This document shows positions 53,711-63,213 of a stretch of DNA of 64,000 nt, one piece after another. Numbering within the stretch: the first letter of the stretch is position 1; each line of letters starts with the position of its first letter. The stretch is from positions 41,991-105,990 of the forward strand of contig LNFI01000019.1 in assembly GCA_001464615.1 (NCBI GenBank), in the 5' to 3' direction. The notes under the pieces are model-generated. The model did no database searches and was not told the DNA's origin. It saw only the letters and a list, made by a program, of their open reading frames with translations. The DNA is from Sphingomonadales bacterium Ga0077557. GTDB taxonomy: Bacteria; Pseudomonadota; Alphaproteobacteria; Sphingomonadales; Sphingomonadaceae. The position numbers and the translations under genes are program-made.

Positions 53711-55912
53711 ATGGCAACACTGGTTTTGACGGTGGTGGGGACAGTGCTGGGCGGGCCAATTGGGGCGGCGATCGGCGCGCTTGCGGGCCAAGCCATCGAT
53801 CGCAACATCCTGTTCAAGCCCAAAAGCCGGCAGGGACCCAGGTTGACCGAACTCGCCGTGCAGACATCATCTTATGGCACGCCAATCCCGCTGCAGTTTG
53901 GGACGATGCGGGTTGCGGGCACGGTAATCTGGTCAACCGATCTGATTGAAAGCAGATCGACAAGCGGCGGCAAGGGCCAGCCGGGTGTGACCAATTACAG
54001 CTATTCGGCATCGTTTGCGGTGCTGTTGTCGGGCCGGGCGATTAGCGGGATCGGCCGGATTTGGGCCGATGGCAAATTGCTGCGCGGTGCTGCGGGTGAT
54101 TTCAAAACATCGACGGGCTTTCGCGTTCATCTGGGTGATGAGGCGCAGCCGGTCGATCCCCTGATTGCAGCGGCGGAAGGGAATGGCCTGGCCCCCGCGC
54201 ATCGCGGCCAAGCCTATGCGGTATTCGAGAATTTTCAGCTGGCGGATTTTGGCAATCGCCTGCCGTCGCTGACCTTTGAGGTGATCGCCGATCCCGGACC
54301 CGTGGCGATCGGTGTGATTGCCGAGGCGGTTTCGAGCGGGCGCGTCGATGGCCGCGCGGTGACCCAGGCGGTAACCGGCTATTCGGCCTATGGCGACAGT
54401 GTGCGCGGCGTGCTGGAGAGTCTGGCGAGTATTAGTGGCGCCTGGTTTGCGCCGGCCGGCGGCCGATTGGTGATGCGCGATTCAGCGGTTGCCGGGCCAG
54501 TGATCAGCGACATGGGCGCTCAATCCAGGACACTCGGATCGTCAGCCTCTGGCGGGTCACCGCATCTGCCGCGCCATGGCGCTCGGCGCAGGCGATCCGT
54601 TGCGGCGATCGATACTGTGCCGCAGACGGTGACGGTGGCGCATTATGATCCGGCGCGCGATTATCAGACCGGGGTGCAACGGGCGCGCCGTCCCGGTGCC
54701 GGCAACCGCAGTGAGCGGATTGAATTGCCGGCGGCAATTGACGGGCGCGTTGCCAAGGCGATTGCGGCGCGTGCAATCGCCCGTGCTGAGGCCGGGCGCG
54801 AACGGCGCGAGATTGCGCTCGACTGGTCGGCGCTTGGGATCGCGCCTGGCCAGACGGTGACGCTGGCTGATGCACCCGGCAGCTGGCGGGTGAGTGGCTG
54901 GTCGCTGGAGGCGATGGTGCTGCAGCTGCGCCTGATCCGCCTCGATGGTGGGGTAGGGGTGGAGACATCAGCGAGCTCTGGCCGGGTATTGGCCAGCACC
55001 GATTCGCTGCATGGGCCGACGATTCTCCACGTCTTTGACGCGCCCGTGCTTGATGATGCTGTGCTGACGACGCCGCGGCTGCTGGTTGCCGCTGCGGGGG
55101 AAAGCCCGGGCTGGCGGCGCGCAGCGTTGCTGTTGAGCAGCGACGGCGGGATGCGCTGGACCGCCGCTGGTGAGACGGCATTACCGGCAACGCTGGGGGT
55201 GGTGGCCAGCCAGGTGCACTGGGCGCCCGCGGCGTTGCGCGATCTCACCGGCTCGGTGGACGTGGTTTTGGCGCATGACGGCATGGCACTGGCCGGTGCT
55301 GATGATGCGGCGCTTGATGCGGGGGCTAACCTGGCACTGCTGGGAGATGAACTGATCCAGTTTGGCATGGCAGAGCAGCACGGTGCCCGGCGCTGGCGGT
55401 TGTCGCGCCTGTTGCGGGGGCGGCGCGGGACCGAACGCGCCGCTGGCAGCCAGGCCGTTGGTGACCGCTTCATCCTGATTGAACCCGATACAGTGAAGCC
55501 AATTGATATCGCTGTCGCGTCGATTGGCAGGCCATTGCAGCTGATGGCATCGGGTATCGGTGACCTGACCGGGCCGGTCGCGGCCACAATCGTGCCGGGC
55601 GGCCTGTCGGTGCGCCCACCGGCACCGGTGCACCTGCACGTCCAGCCGACCGAGGAGGGCATGCGGATTACATGGGTTCGCCGCAGCCGAGCGGGCTGGC
55701 GCTGGATCGACGGCGTCGATGCGCCGTTGATCGAGGAACAAGAGGCGTATCGGTTGGTGATTTCGCCGCCTGGCGGTGTCCCGCAAGCGCTAGATATGCG
55801 CGAGTCCAGTTTTTTGATTTCCAACGAGTTCGCGCTCAGCGGCACGATGATCGATGTGCGGCAGCGCGGGTTTGCGGGCGAATCGCTTCCCGGCACGCTT
55901 ACCCTGACATGA
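53711..55912 (+). CDS. GTA host-specificity/tail tip protein (gp15, short form)
   Basis: A 733-residue protein. A glycine-zipper-like start (GTVLGGPIGAAIGALAGQAI), GTPIPLQFGTMRVAGTVIWS and VTNYSYSASFAVLLSGRAIS are the tail-3 pattern; later AHYDPARDYQTGVQRA and LSRLLRGRRGTERAAGSQA. Rhodobacter gp15 is about 1300 residues with a TIM-barrel domain; that domain is not seen here, while gp12 has one. A basic patch (HGARRRR, about residue 290) is unusual and could mark a compensated frameshift. Confidence 0.88.
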   Translation: MATLVLTVVGTVLGGPIGAAIGALAGQAIDRNILFKPKSRQGPRLTELAVQTSSYGTPIPLQFGTMRVAGTVIWSTDLIESRSTSGGKGQPGVTNYSYSASFAVLLSGRAISGIGRIWADGKLLRGAAGDFKTSTGFRVHLGDEAQPVDPLIAAAEGNGLAPAHRGQAYAVFENFQLADFGNRLPSLTFEVIADPGPVAIGVIAEAVSSGRVDGRAVTQAVTGYSAYGDSVRGVLESLASISGAWFAPAGGRLVMRDSAVAGPVISDMGAQSRTLGSSASGGSPHLPRHGARRRRSVAAIDTVPQTVTVAHYDPARDYQTGVQRARRPGAGNRSERIELPAAIDGRVAKAIAARAIARAEAGRERREIALDWSALGIAPGQTVTLADAPGSWRVSGWSLEAMVLQLRLIRLDGGVGVETSASSGRVLASTDSLHGPTILHVFDAPVLDDAVLTTPRLLVAAAGESPGWRRAALLLSSDGGMRWTAAGETALPATLGVVASQVHWAPAALRDLTGSVDVVLAHDGMALAGADDAALDAGANLALLGDELIQFGMAEQHGARRWRLSRLLRGRRGTERAAGSQAVGDRFILIEPDTVKPIDIAVASIGRPLQLMASGIGDLTGPVAATIVPGGLSVRPPAPVHLHVQPTEEGMRITWVRRSRAGWRWIDGVDAPLIEEQEAYRLVISPPGGVPQALDMRESSFLISNEFALSGTMIDVRQRGFAGESLPGTLTLT

Positions 55913-55928
55913 CCCCAAGGAGGGAAAG

Positions 55929-56432
55929 ATGAGCGACGATCCGACGCCCCGATTTGCGCTGCCGCTGTTGCAGCCGGGCCAGGCGCAGAAGGAATTGTAT
56001 CATAATGAAGCATTGGCCCTGATCGATCTGGGGCTTCATCCCTGCGTGATCGCCATGGGGGTCGATACGCCGCCATCTGCCCCCGTCCTGGGCGCTTGCT
56101 GGATCATCGGTACGGCACCGACCGGTGTCTGGGCCGCTGCGGCCAACTATCTGGCCGGCTGGACGGCGGGGGGGTGGCGATTCGTTGCACCCCAGGACGG
56201 GATGACCGTCTGGAGCCTGCAAGATGGCGTATATGCAAGGTTTGCGGCAGGGAACTGGACGATTGGCGAGGCTCGCTATGCGCGCCTGCTGATTGATTCG
56301 GTGCAAGTTATCGGGCCGCAGCAACCATCCATTGCCAATCCCGTCGGCGGCAGCGTGATTGATGGTGAGGCACGAGCCTCGATCGCCACCATTATTGACG
56401 CGCTGGCCACCCATGGACTGATCGCGCGGTGA
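55929..56432 (+). CDS. DUF2793 protein at the end of the GTA cluster
   Basis: A 167-residue protein: TPRFALPLLQPGQAQKELYH, NEALALIDLGLHP, GACWIIGTAPTGVWAAAANY, GWRFVAPQDGMTVWSLQDGV. This is the DUF2793 family, often last in alphaproteobacterial GTA and prophage tail modules and thought to be a fibre or tip. AAGGAGGGAAAG gives a very strong ribosome site. Confidence 0.88.
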   Translation: MSDDPTPRFALPLLQPGQAQKELYHNEALALIDLGLHPCVIAMGVDTPPSAPVLGACWIIGTAPTGVWAAAANYLAGWTAGGWRFVAPQDGMTVWSLQDGVYARFAAGNWTIGEARYARLLIDSVQVIGPQQPSIANPVGGSVIDGEARASIATIIDALATHGLIAR

Positions 56433-56553
56433 ACCAATCGCCCGCCGGTTGTGGCCATTTCGTCACACTTGCTGGTATTTGTATGCTTGCGTGGAAACTA
56501 AGCTTTCGGTAGGGAGTTGGGGCTGTCCGTAGTGACACTCAAGAAAGGGGAAT

Positions 56554-57675
56554 ATGATGCGGAAGCTAGCCGTTTCACTGGCACTTGCCTCCACCGCGCT
56601 CGCCACGCCTGTTTTGGCCCGCGATAATTCGTGGTACGTTGGCGTCGACGCAGGCGGGGTGCTCGTCGAAGATATCCGATATGATATTGGCGCACGTTCG
56701 AACGTCTCGAAGGTCGATCATAATTATGGTTACGACTTCGATGGCAACATTGGGTATGATTTCGGCGCATTCCGCGTCGAAGCAGAGGTCGGCTATCGCC
56801 GGGCTTCGACCAGTGCTTATACGTCGGAATTGCCTATTCCGCACTTCAACAGCGCGGGCAATCTGGTGAATGCGGCTGCTGGACGGTATGTCACCAACGG
56901 TAGCTCCACTGCCCTGAGCTTCATGGCCAACGCTTTGCTCGATTTCGGTGATGATAGCGCCGTGCAGGGCTTTGTTGGTGGCGGTGTTGGTGTTGCGCGC
57001 ATCAAGTCGCGCATCAACAACGCGTTCGGCAACACGCTGGACGATTCGGATACGGTGTTTGCCTATCAGGCGCTTGCCGGTGTTCGGGTGCCGATCTCCG
57101 ACAAGATTGATGCGTCGTTCAAGTATCGTTTCTTCACCGCACCGAACGCGCAGTATGTTGATGTCCGTGGCAGCAACTATACCGGCACGTTCCGTTCGCA
57201 CAGCTTGTTGCTGGGCCTGACCTATAACTTCAGCGAACCGGCTGCGCCGCCACCGCCGCCACCGCCGCCGCCGCCACCTCCTCCGCCCCCGCCGCCGCCA
57301 CCACCACCACCTGTGGAAGTGGTTTGCTCGCCGGGTCCGTTCATCGTGTTCTTTGAATGGGACAAGTCGACGATCACGCCAGAAGCGGCAAGCATTCTTG
57401 ATAACGCCATCACGGCCTATCAGAATTGCGGCAATGCGCAGGTCATGCTCGCCGGTCACGCTGACCGTTCGGGTACGCCGAAGTACAATATCGCGCTGTC
57501 GCAGCGTCGCGCTGATGCTGTGAAGGGTTATATGTCTTCGCGGTCGATCCCAGAGGGTGTCATCACGACCCAGGCGTTCGGCGAAGGCCGTCCGCTCGTC
57601 GAGACTGCCGATGGCGTTCGCGAACTGCAGAACCGTCGCGTGGAAGTGACCTATGGCCCAGGTTCGGGCCGCTAA
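56554..57675 (+). CDS. OmpA-family outer-membrane protein with a 22-proline linker
   Basis: A 373-residue protein; the start may be ATG 56554 or 56557. Sec signal to TPVLA; an 8-strand N-terminal barrel (YVGVDAGGVLVEDI, YDFDGNIGYDFGAFRVEAEV, LLLGLTYNFSEP); then 22 prolines in a row (57247-57312); then an OmpA/Pal peptidoglycan-binding domain (FIVFFEWDKSTITPEAASIL, LAGHADRSGTPKYNIALSQR, NRRVEVTY). It anchors the outer membrane to the wall. The linker is longer than in most OmpA proteins. A clear terminator follows. Confidence 0.95.
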   Translation: MMRKLAVSLALASTALATPVLARDNSWYVGVDAGGVLVEDIRYDIGARSNVSKVDHNYGYDFDGNIGYDFGAFRVEAEVGYRRASTSAYTSELPIPHFNSAGNLVNAAAGRYVTNGSSTALSFMANALLDFGDDSAVQGFVGGGVGVARIKSRINNAFGNTLDDSDTVFAYQALAGVRVPISDKIDASFKYRFFTAPNAQYVDVRGSNYTGTFRSHSLLLGLTYNFSEPAAPPPPPPPPPPPPPPPPPPPPPPVEVVCSPGPFIVFFEWDKSTITPEAASILDNAITAYQNCGNAQVMLAGHADRSGTPKYNIALSQRRADAVKGYMSSRSIPEGVITTQAFGEGRPLVETADGVRELQNRRVEVTYGPGSGR

Positions 57676-57700
57676 GTCGCAACCTTAACGGGTTAAGATC

Positions 57701-57736
57701 GGGGAGGTCGGTGTCATGCCGGCCTCCCCTTTTTTT
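57701..57736 (+). terminator. Intrinsic terminator after the OmpA-like gene
   Basis: GGGGAGGTCGG (57701-57711) pairs with CCGGCCTCCCC (57719-57729) with one U-G wobble and a 7-base loop, followed by seven T (57730-57736). It lies 25 bases after the stop. The following 180 bases up to 57918 hold no gene I can support. Confidence 0.9.
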
Positions 57737-57918
57737 GTGTTTGTTGGTCTGGACTCCAATTCAATCTGACGGAATCGATGACCGTCGAACGCGGCAACCC
57801 GGGGTTCCAGGCAGCGTTCTGTGCAGCGCTGCACCCTTGCTTCCGCGCCGGGATTGCACCGCGTCAGTCTAAATGAAGTCGAGTCGAGCGGCCATTGGCG
57901 CAGCCCGGCCAGCCAGCG

Positions 57919-58653
57919 CTAGCCTTTAGGCGATCCATCTTGCAGTGCCCCGGCCAGCCAATCCGGCACCAGTGCATCTCCCAGGGCTTCAACACGGCGC
58001 AGCTCGATCATCACCCCCAAATCGGGATAGCTTGCCCGGGTTCGATCGCTTGCGGGGGCAATCGGCGCGACGACAAGCCGCCGATTGACCTTGGCGCGGT
58101 GGTGCATACGCGCGGTATTCTCCTGGCCCACATAGCACCCCTTGGTAAAGCTAACCCCACCCAGCTCGCGGGCATTGGCTTCGAGCCATAGTGTTTCGCC
58201 ACTACCGAGCTCGTCCACGCCTTCGGTCACGCCATGCGCCAGGCGGTGCTTTTGCCAGCCAAAAGCGACCGGACCGGGGGCAGCGAGCCAGCGATAGCCG
58301 AGCGCTGCCAAGCGCGGATCAGCCACACCGCGACCCGGTGTGAGCGACCAATGCACCGCCAAATCTAGCTGATCAATCGCGATCGATCGTCGCAAGCGGT
58401 AAAGGCCGAGCCGACGCGTTAGAGCCTCAGCCGCTGCCGCCTCGCAATCGATCAGCACCGCGTCGCCATCGGCCCAAAGGATGAAATCGAACAGCGCCTT
58501 GCCTTGCGGTGTCAGCAAGCCGCTCCAGAGCGGGCCTGAGTCAAGGCGCGTGACGTCTTGCGTGACCAGCCCCTGGAGAAAACCATGGACGTCTTCACCA
58601 GCGAGACGAAGCACGGCGCGATCAGGGAGCATAGTGGCGGAGTCTGTAATCAT
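57919..58653 (-). CDS. ygfZ: YgfZ/CAF17-like folate-binding iron-sulfur assembly protein
   Basis: A 244-residue protein from ATG 58653. RAVLRLAGEDVHGFLQGLVT, LTPQGKALFDFILWADGDAV and the hallmark VSFTKGCYVGQENTARMHH (KGCYxGQE) identify the YgfZ/CAF17 family, folate-dependent helpers in iron-sulfur cluster assembly. Its upstream neighbour is the OmpA-like gene, convergent. Confidence 0.93.
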   Translation of the reverse strand: MITDSATMLPDRAVLRLAGEDVHGFLQGLVTQDVTRLDSGPLWSGLLTPQGKALFDFILWADGDAVLIDCEAAAAEALTRRLGLYRLRRSIAIDQLDLAVHWSLTPGRGVADPRLAALGYRWLAAPGPVAFGWQKHRLAHGVTEGVDELGSGETLWLEANARELGGVSFTKGCYVGQENTARMHHRAKVNRRLVVAPIAPASDRTRASYPDLGVMIELRRVEALGDALVPDWLAGALQDGSPKG

Positions 58654-58744
58654 GGCGCTGAGGTAAGGCAAAAGCGCCGGAATGAAAGAGCGTGGTGGCC
58701 GCGATGCCCTAAATTGCCCAGCTTTCTAATCCCAGCATCGCGTT

Positions 58745-59497
58745 TCAGAACGGCAACCAACGCTGCTTCTTGCGGAATTTCATATAGCCGATATTCACCC
58801 CGGCGCGCACACCGACGCCCAGCCGAATCGGGATCAGCACAATGTCCCCACGGCGCAAATAGGTCGCTGAAAACCCGCCGACGAAATAAAGATGCCCCTC
58901 TCCCTCTGGGAAGCGGCGAAACAGATCTTCAGTGTCGTAGAGATTATAGACCAGCACAAAGACCTTTGAGGCATTGCCGCCCAGGTCGAACCCCACCGAT
59001 GGCCCCGTCCAAAAAACTGGGCGATCCCCTTCGATCCGATGCGACATTGTGCCTGAGCCATAGCGCAGCCCAACCACCACCGCACCCGATGCTTCTCTGC
59101 CGGCAATATAGGCGTTGGGCTCGCCCTGATCCTTCAATATTTTTTCCAGGATGCCCGCGAGCCCCTCTGCGCCCTTGCCAAAGACACGTTCACCCGCGCT
59201 GAAAAGGTCATTGCGTTGATAGGTCGTGCCGGCGCTGGCGGCATCCTTGGTTGCCTGCGGGCTGGTCGGGGCTGCCGATGCCGACGTCGATCGTGGCGCT
59301 TCTGGTTCGCTCGGGACAAGATCGCCGCGCGGATCTGAATTGGCGGATGATCTCGGCGCCGACGGCGCGGGGCGGCTCGACAAATCGCCATCAATTGCCT
59401 GGTTGGGGTCGATCGTGCGGACCTGCGCCGCAACTGGGGTGGTGCTCGCCACGCCGAGGATGAGGGCCATCACTATCAGCATCAATCGCTTCAACAC
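58745..59497 (-). CDS. DUF1134 lipid-binding-like secreted protein
   Basis: A 250-residue protein, best start GTG 59497 behind GAAGGG. A Sec signal (LMLIVMALILGVASTTPVAA) is followed by a low-complexity Ser/Ala/Pro stretch (about 30-80) and then the DUF1134 core: GAEGLAGILEKILKDQGEPN, REASGAVVVGLRYGSGTMSH, WTGPSVGFDLGGNASKVFVL, LRRGDIVLIPIRLGVGVRAG. Conserved in alphaproteobacteria; probably periplasmic; function unknown. Confidence 0.88.
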   Translation of the reverse strand: MLKRLMLIVMALILGVASTTPVAAQVRTIDPNQAIDGDLSSRPAPSAPRSSANSDPRGDLVPSEPEAPRSTSASAAPTSPQATKDAASAGTTYQRNDLFSAGERVFGKGAEGLAGILEKILKDQGEPNAYIAGREASGAVVVGLRYGSGTMSHRIEGDRPVFWTGPSVGFDLGGNASKVFVLVYNLYDTEDLFRRFPEGEGHLYFVGGFSATYLRRGDIVLIPIRLGVGVRAGVNIGYMKFRKKQRWLPF

Positions 59498-59669
59498 TAT
59501 ACGCCCTTCTAACAGCCACTGCAGCCAAAGCATAGCGACCGGCGCAATGACCAAGCAATGAACAGGCGACGATGCGAGTCGGATTCGCGCCCGACCGCGA
59601 TTGCCGCGGCGAATGAGGACAGTTGAACAGTGACGCGTCCGCGTCTATAGCCGCCGCTTGCTGCCAGCC

Positions 59670-59762
59670 GGAGACGTGGGTGAGTGGCTGAAACCAGCGG
59701 TTTGCTAAACCGCCGTACCGGGTTTACTGGTACCGAGGGTTCGAATCCCTCCGTCTCCGCCA
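59670..59762 (+). tRNA. tRNA-Ser (anticodon GCU)
   Basis: A 90-base class II tRNA plus encoded CCA (59760-59762). Acceptor GGAGACG/CGTCTCC, D-arm TGGGTGAGTGGCTGAAACCA, anticodon loop TTTGCTAAA (GCT at 59704-59706), a long variable arm (TACCGGGTTTACTGGTA) and T-arm GAGGGTTCGAATCCCTC. Confidence 0.96.
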
Positions 59763-59852
59763 GGGCTGATTGCCAAATCGCCGACCTTAAGAGGGTCATT
59801 TGGGCGCATCGACGCTCGGTGGCATCCTTCGTCGAACGACGCGTTCTGCCTG

Positions 59853-60995
59853 TTATTCGGTGGGGTCTCTCTCGTCGGGTATGACCCCGACATACCTGCC
59901 GCGCGGCCTGATCAGCCCGCCTGTCGAATTCTGCTCCATGATATGCGCGCACCAGCCGATGGTCCGGCCAAGCAGGAAAAGCCGGAACGGTGCCAATGAC
60001 GGCAGGCCCAGCGCCTTGACCATCACAGCCATTGCAAAATCCGCATTGGGAAGCGCGCCGGTTTGGTCGAGCACCGCATCCGCCAGCACCTGTAATTCGC
60101 GCGGTGCGCTGAGCCCTTGCAGCATCGATTGCGCTCGAGGATCGCCCGCTGGGTAGAGGGTGTGGGCAAAGCCCGGTAATGTCCGATCGCGCGATAGCCA
60201 GAGCCTGACCGCCTGTGGCGCGCCGATGCGGTCAGCATCCGCCACCATGGCACCCAACGCTTCTGCAGCCCCGCCATGACGCGGTCCCGACAAGGTGCAG
60301 AGCCCGGCCAAGATACAGGCGGGCTGTGACGCACCCGTCGACGCGGCGACCCGCGCCGCGAAAGTTGACGCGTTGAGGTCGTGATCCGCCATCAATACCA
60401 TCGCCTGACGCAAGCGGTCCCCGATCTCGCCGCCACAACCCCAGCCTGTGGCGAGCCGTTCATGCAGCGCCCGGCTCCCTGGCGCTGCGCCGCAGACCTG
60501 CGCCAGCTGTCCGACGATCGTGGCGGCTTCACGGGCGAGACTGTCTTTACCCCGCCCCAGAATTGGCGGGCTGTCCGCTGCAATCGCGGCAAGGGCTTCA
60601 AAGGCGTTGGACCAGCCGACCGTGCCACTGGCAAAACCGGGCGCGCTCTGCACATCCCACAGAAGCGCTGCCGCTTCTTCCACGCTGGCCTGCTGGGCAA
60701 GCGTAACAGCATCAACGCCGCGATAATATATTCTGCCGCGATGAACATTGGAGACGCTCGTGGTGATTGACGGCTCTCCCCATGCCATCGAACTCGCGGC
60801 AATCGACGCGGGCTTTTTGCCGCGCGCCTTTCGGGTCGCTACACCATCGACATCCTCCGCATTATAGAGGCTGCGGCGCGCATCGCTCGGGTCTGGAAGC
60901 ATCCGAATCTGGCCCCGGCTGACATATGCGTACAGTGTTTGCGGCTTGACCATGAGCCGTGCCAGCGCGTCGTCGCGATTGATCCAGCCATTCAT
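59853..60995 (-). CDS. Citrate synthase-like protein with N-terminal DNA-binding HTH
   Basis: A 380-residue protein from ATG 60995. The first 55 residues are a MerR/excisionase-like HTH (WINRDDALARLMVKPQTLYA, YVSRGQIRMLPDP). The rest is the citrate synthase fold with His in LSGPRHGGAAEALGAM, His in PGFAHTLYPAGDPRA and Asp in LPNADFAMA, so the catalytic set appears intact. Such HTH-fused proteins exist in proteobacteria and may be citryl- or methylcitrate-forming enzymes or regulators. It is divergent from a CoA-transferase gene 77 bases away. Confidence 0.88.
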   Translation of the reverse strand: MNGWINRDDALARLMVKPQTLYAYVSRGQIRMLPDPSDARRSLYNAEDVDGVATRKARGKKPASIAASSMAWGEPSITTSVSNVHRGRIYYRGVDAVTLAQQASVEEAAALLWDVQSAPGFASGTVGWSNAFEALAAIAADSPPILGRGKDSLAREAATIVGQLAQVCGAAPGSRALHERLATGWGCGGEIGDRLRQAMVLMADHDLNASTFAARVAASTGASQPACILAGLCTLSGPRHGGAAEALGAMVADADRIGAPQAVRLWLSRDRTLPGFAHTLYPAGDPRAQSMLQGLSAPRELQVLADAVLDQTGALPNADFAMAVMVKALGLPSLAPFRLFLLGRTIGWCAHIMEQNSTGGLIRPRGRYVGVIPDERDPTE

Positions 60996-61072
60996 ATTGA
61001 TTCTATCTATCAAGATTGATTGGTCGCGCAAATGCAGCAGGAATGGGGGTGTTTGGAACGACCGGAGGCACC

Positions 61073-62446
61073 ATGACTGACTTACTCGTGGACAGGATTC
61101 TCAAGGACATCTTGGTCGCGCTCAATCTGCCAGCGGCATTGGCGAACCGAGTGACCTTTGGTGGCGACGACCGGTTGCCCTCTTGCTTCCCCGTCTCCGA
61201 TCTCGCTGCCGCCTCAATCGGGGCCGCCTGTGCGGCCGTTGCGACCCTTGCCGCTGCTGGGGGGCGGGTGGCCAATGTTTCGGTCGATTATCGGCTGGCG
61301 TCGCTTTGGTTCGGCTGGTCGATCAGTCCCGAAGGGTGGGCCATGCCATCGCCATGGGACGCGATCGCCGGGGATTATCTGGCGTGTGACGGTTGGATCA
61401 AGCTCCACACCAATGCGCCACATCACCGTGCCGCAGCATTGTCAGCGCTGGCGTGCGAACCGACCCGCGACGCCGTGGCAGCGGCAGTAGCCGCGCGCCA
61501 TGCTGATGCGATCGAAGCAGCCGTGGTCGCCGCTGGGGGCTGTGCGGCGAGATTGATGTCCCGGGCCGAGTGGGCGGCCCATCCCCAAGGCCAGGCGGTC
61601 GCCAGCGAACCGATCATCCTCTGGGACGATGCCGCGTCTGGCGAACGACGGGGCTGGCAGCCCCTGCCGGACCGGCCGCTTGCGGGCATCAGGGTGCTCG
61701 ACCTGACAAGGGTATTGGCGGGTCCGGTCGCGACACGATTCCTGGCCGGCTTTGGCGCGGAGGTTCTGCGCATCGATCCGCCCGACTGGGACGAACCGGG
61801 GGTCATCCCCGAAGTGTCGCTCGGTAAACGCTGCGCCCGGCTTGATCTGCGCATGCCTGCCGACCGCGACACATTCACCCGATTGCTCGCTGGTGCTGAT
61901 GTCCTGGTGCACGGCTACCGGGCCGATGCGCTCGATCGGCTGGGCCGTGGGGCAGCAGCGCGACAAGCGATCAGGCCAGGGCTGATCGATGTTTCGCTGA
62001 ACGCTTATGGTCATGGCGGCCCTTGGTCCAACCGGCGCGGCTTTGACAGCCTGGTGCAGTTCTCGTCGGGTATCGCCGCCGAAGGAATGATGTGGCGTGG
62101 TGCCAACGCCCCGGTGTCGTTGCCGGTTCAAGCGCTTGACCATGCGACCGGCTATCTGATCGCTGCCGCCGCCATTCGTGGTGTGCTCGCAAGGCTTTCG
62201 GGGGAGGGATTGACCTGCGCGCGGCTGTCGCTCGCGCGAACCGCAACGCTGCTCAGCGATCACCGGACCCGTCCAGACGATGGGCCTTTCGTGCCAGCGC
62301 AAGAGTCCGACTATGCCAACGCAATCGAACGGACCGATTGGGGCCCGGCGCGCCGTTTGCGACCGCCCGCCGCAATCAACGGCATTCCGATGCAGTGGGA
62401 CAGGCCTGCCGCCCGGCTCGGTTCGTCCGCCGCGAACTGGGATTAG
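61073..62446 (+). CDS. Class III CoA-transferase (CaiB/BaiF family)
   Basis: A 457-residue protein from ATG 61073 behind CGGAGG. GIRVLDLTRVLAGPVATRFL, AGFGAEVLRIDPP, LDLRMPADRDTFTRLLAGAD and GPWSNRRGFDSLVQFSSGIA are the family blocks. An N-terminal part of about 210 residues precedes the main domain. It moves CoA between acids by a covalent Asp intermediate (the Asp region is altered, so the activity is not certain). It shares its promoter region with the citrate synthase-like gene. Confidence 0.88.
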   Translation: MTDLLVDRILKDILVALNLPAALANRVTFGGDDRLPSCFPVSDLAAASIGAACAAVATLAAAGGRVANVSVDYRLASLWFGWSISPEGWAMPSPWDAIAGDYLACDGWIKLHTNAPHHRAAALSALACEPTRDAVAAAVAARHADAIEAAVVAAGGCAARLMSRAEWAAHPQGQAVASEPIILWDDAASGERRGWQPLPDRPLAGIRVLDLTRVLAGPVATRFLAGFGAEVLRIDPPDWDEPGVIPEVSLGKRCARLDLRMPADRDTFTRLLAGADVLVHGYRADALDRLGRGAAARQAIRPGLIDVSLNAYGHGGPWSNRRGFDSLVQFSSGIAAEGMMWRGANAPVSLPVQALDHATGYLIAAAAIRGVLARLSGEGLTCARLSLARTATLLSDHRTRPDDGPFVPAQESDYANAIERTDWGPARRLRPPAAINGIPMQWDRPAARLGSSAANWD

Positions 62447-62546
62447 GCTTGCCTGGCTGCGTCGCTATGGAGGCCGAGACTGGCCTGTCGGCTGAAGGCT
62501 CCTGCACGCGCGGGCATAGCGATCTGTTCCGCTGCCCGTTGTGGGA

Positions 62547-63062
62547 TTAAGCCACAGCCGCTGCCATCTCGGCGAGCTTGGCTACCGTGTTCATGTTGCG
62601 CGCCGTTCCCCGTTTCGCACCGGGTATGCGCAGCCGGGTGTCGGCCATCCCGTCGGGATAGAGCACGAACAAGGAGCGATTTCCCAGGCGCAACTGCTCA
62701 TTCTTGATCCCTGTCACGCCATCGAGCGGATCGGCCGGAAGCGCCACATCCATGAATAACGCTATGACATGGTTGCTAGGCGAGTCCGGAAAGGGGTTGC
62801 GGGCGAGCGTGTCGGCGATCTCGGCGGCCGTCCGCACAATCACGCCGACGCTTTTACCGGCATAGGCATGAAGCTGATCCTCAAGCATGGATCGCACCTG
62901 ATCCTCCGATCCTGTGCTTTCAAAGACGACGTTCCCACTGGCGATATAGGTTGTCACCTTCGCAAACCCGGCGGTCGCGCACATCTGCGCCAGGCTGGTC
63001 ATCGGCAGTTTGCCGGTGCCGCCGACATTTACGGCGCGAAGCAGGGCTACATATCCGGTCAA
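62547..63062 (-). CDS. DUF1697 protein
   Basis: A 171-residue protein: YVALLRAVNVGGTGKLPMTS, FAKVTTYIASGNVVFESTGS, NPFPDSPSNHVIALFM, MNTVAKLAEMA. This is a clear DUF1697 family member, widespread and of unknown function. It converges on the CoA-transferase gene. Confidence 0.92.
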   Translation of the reverse strand: MTGYVALLRAVNVGGTGKLPMTSLAQMCATAGFAKVTTYIASGNVVFESTGSEDQVRSMLEDQLHAYAGKSVGVIVRTAAEIADTLARNPFPDSPSNHVIALFMDVALPADPLDGVTGIKNEQLRLGNRSLFVLYPDGMADTRLRIPGAKRGTARNMNTVAKLAEMAAAVA

Positions 63063-63213
63063 TTGCGCGCTCCGCTATTCGACGACTGTCGTCATCGGAT
63101 GCGTCGCCACGTCCGTTGGATAAGGCACCAGCATTCAGCTAAATACCCCTATATGCGCCTTGCAGGATGGCTTGTTTCAAAGCGTTCCTTGCTGGTGACA
63201 GGGCAGGATGGGG

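Noticed and set aside
54664..56076. 470-residue minus-strand frame
   Set aside because: Antisense shadow of the GTA gp15 gene; low-complexity Ser/Arg content.
39173..56432. Active temperate prophage
   Set aside because: No integrase, repressor, replication or attachment sites; order and small tape measure fit a GTA.
57681..57696. CTTAACGGGTTAAG as a CtrA site
   Set aside because: Spacing between TTAA halves is 4, not 7, and it lies after the OmpA stop just before the terminator.
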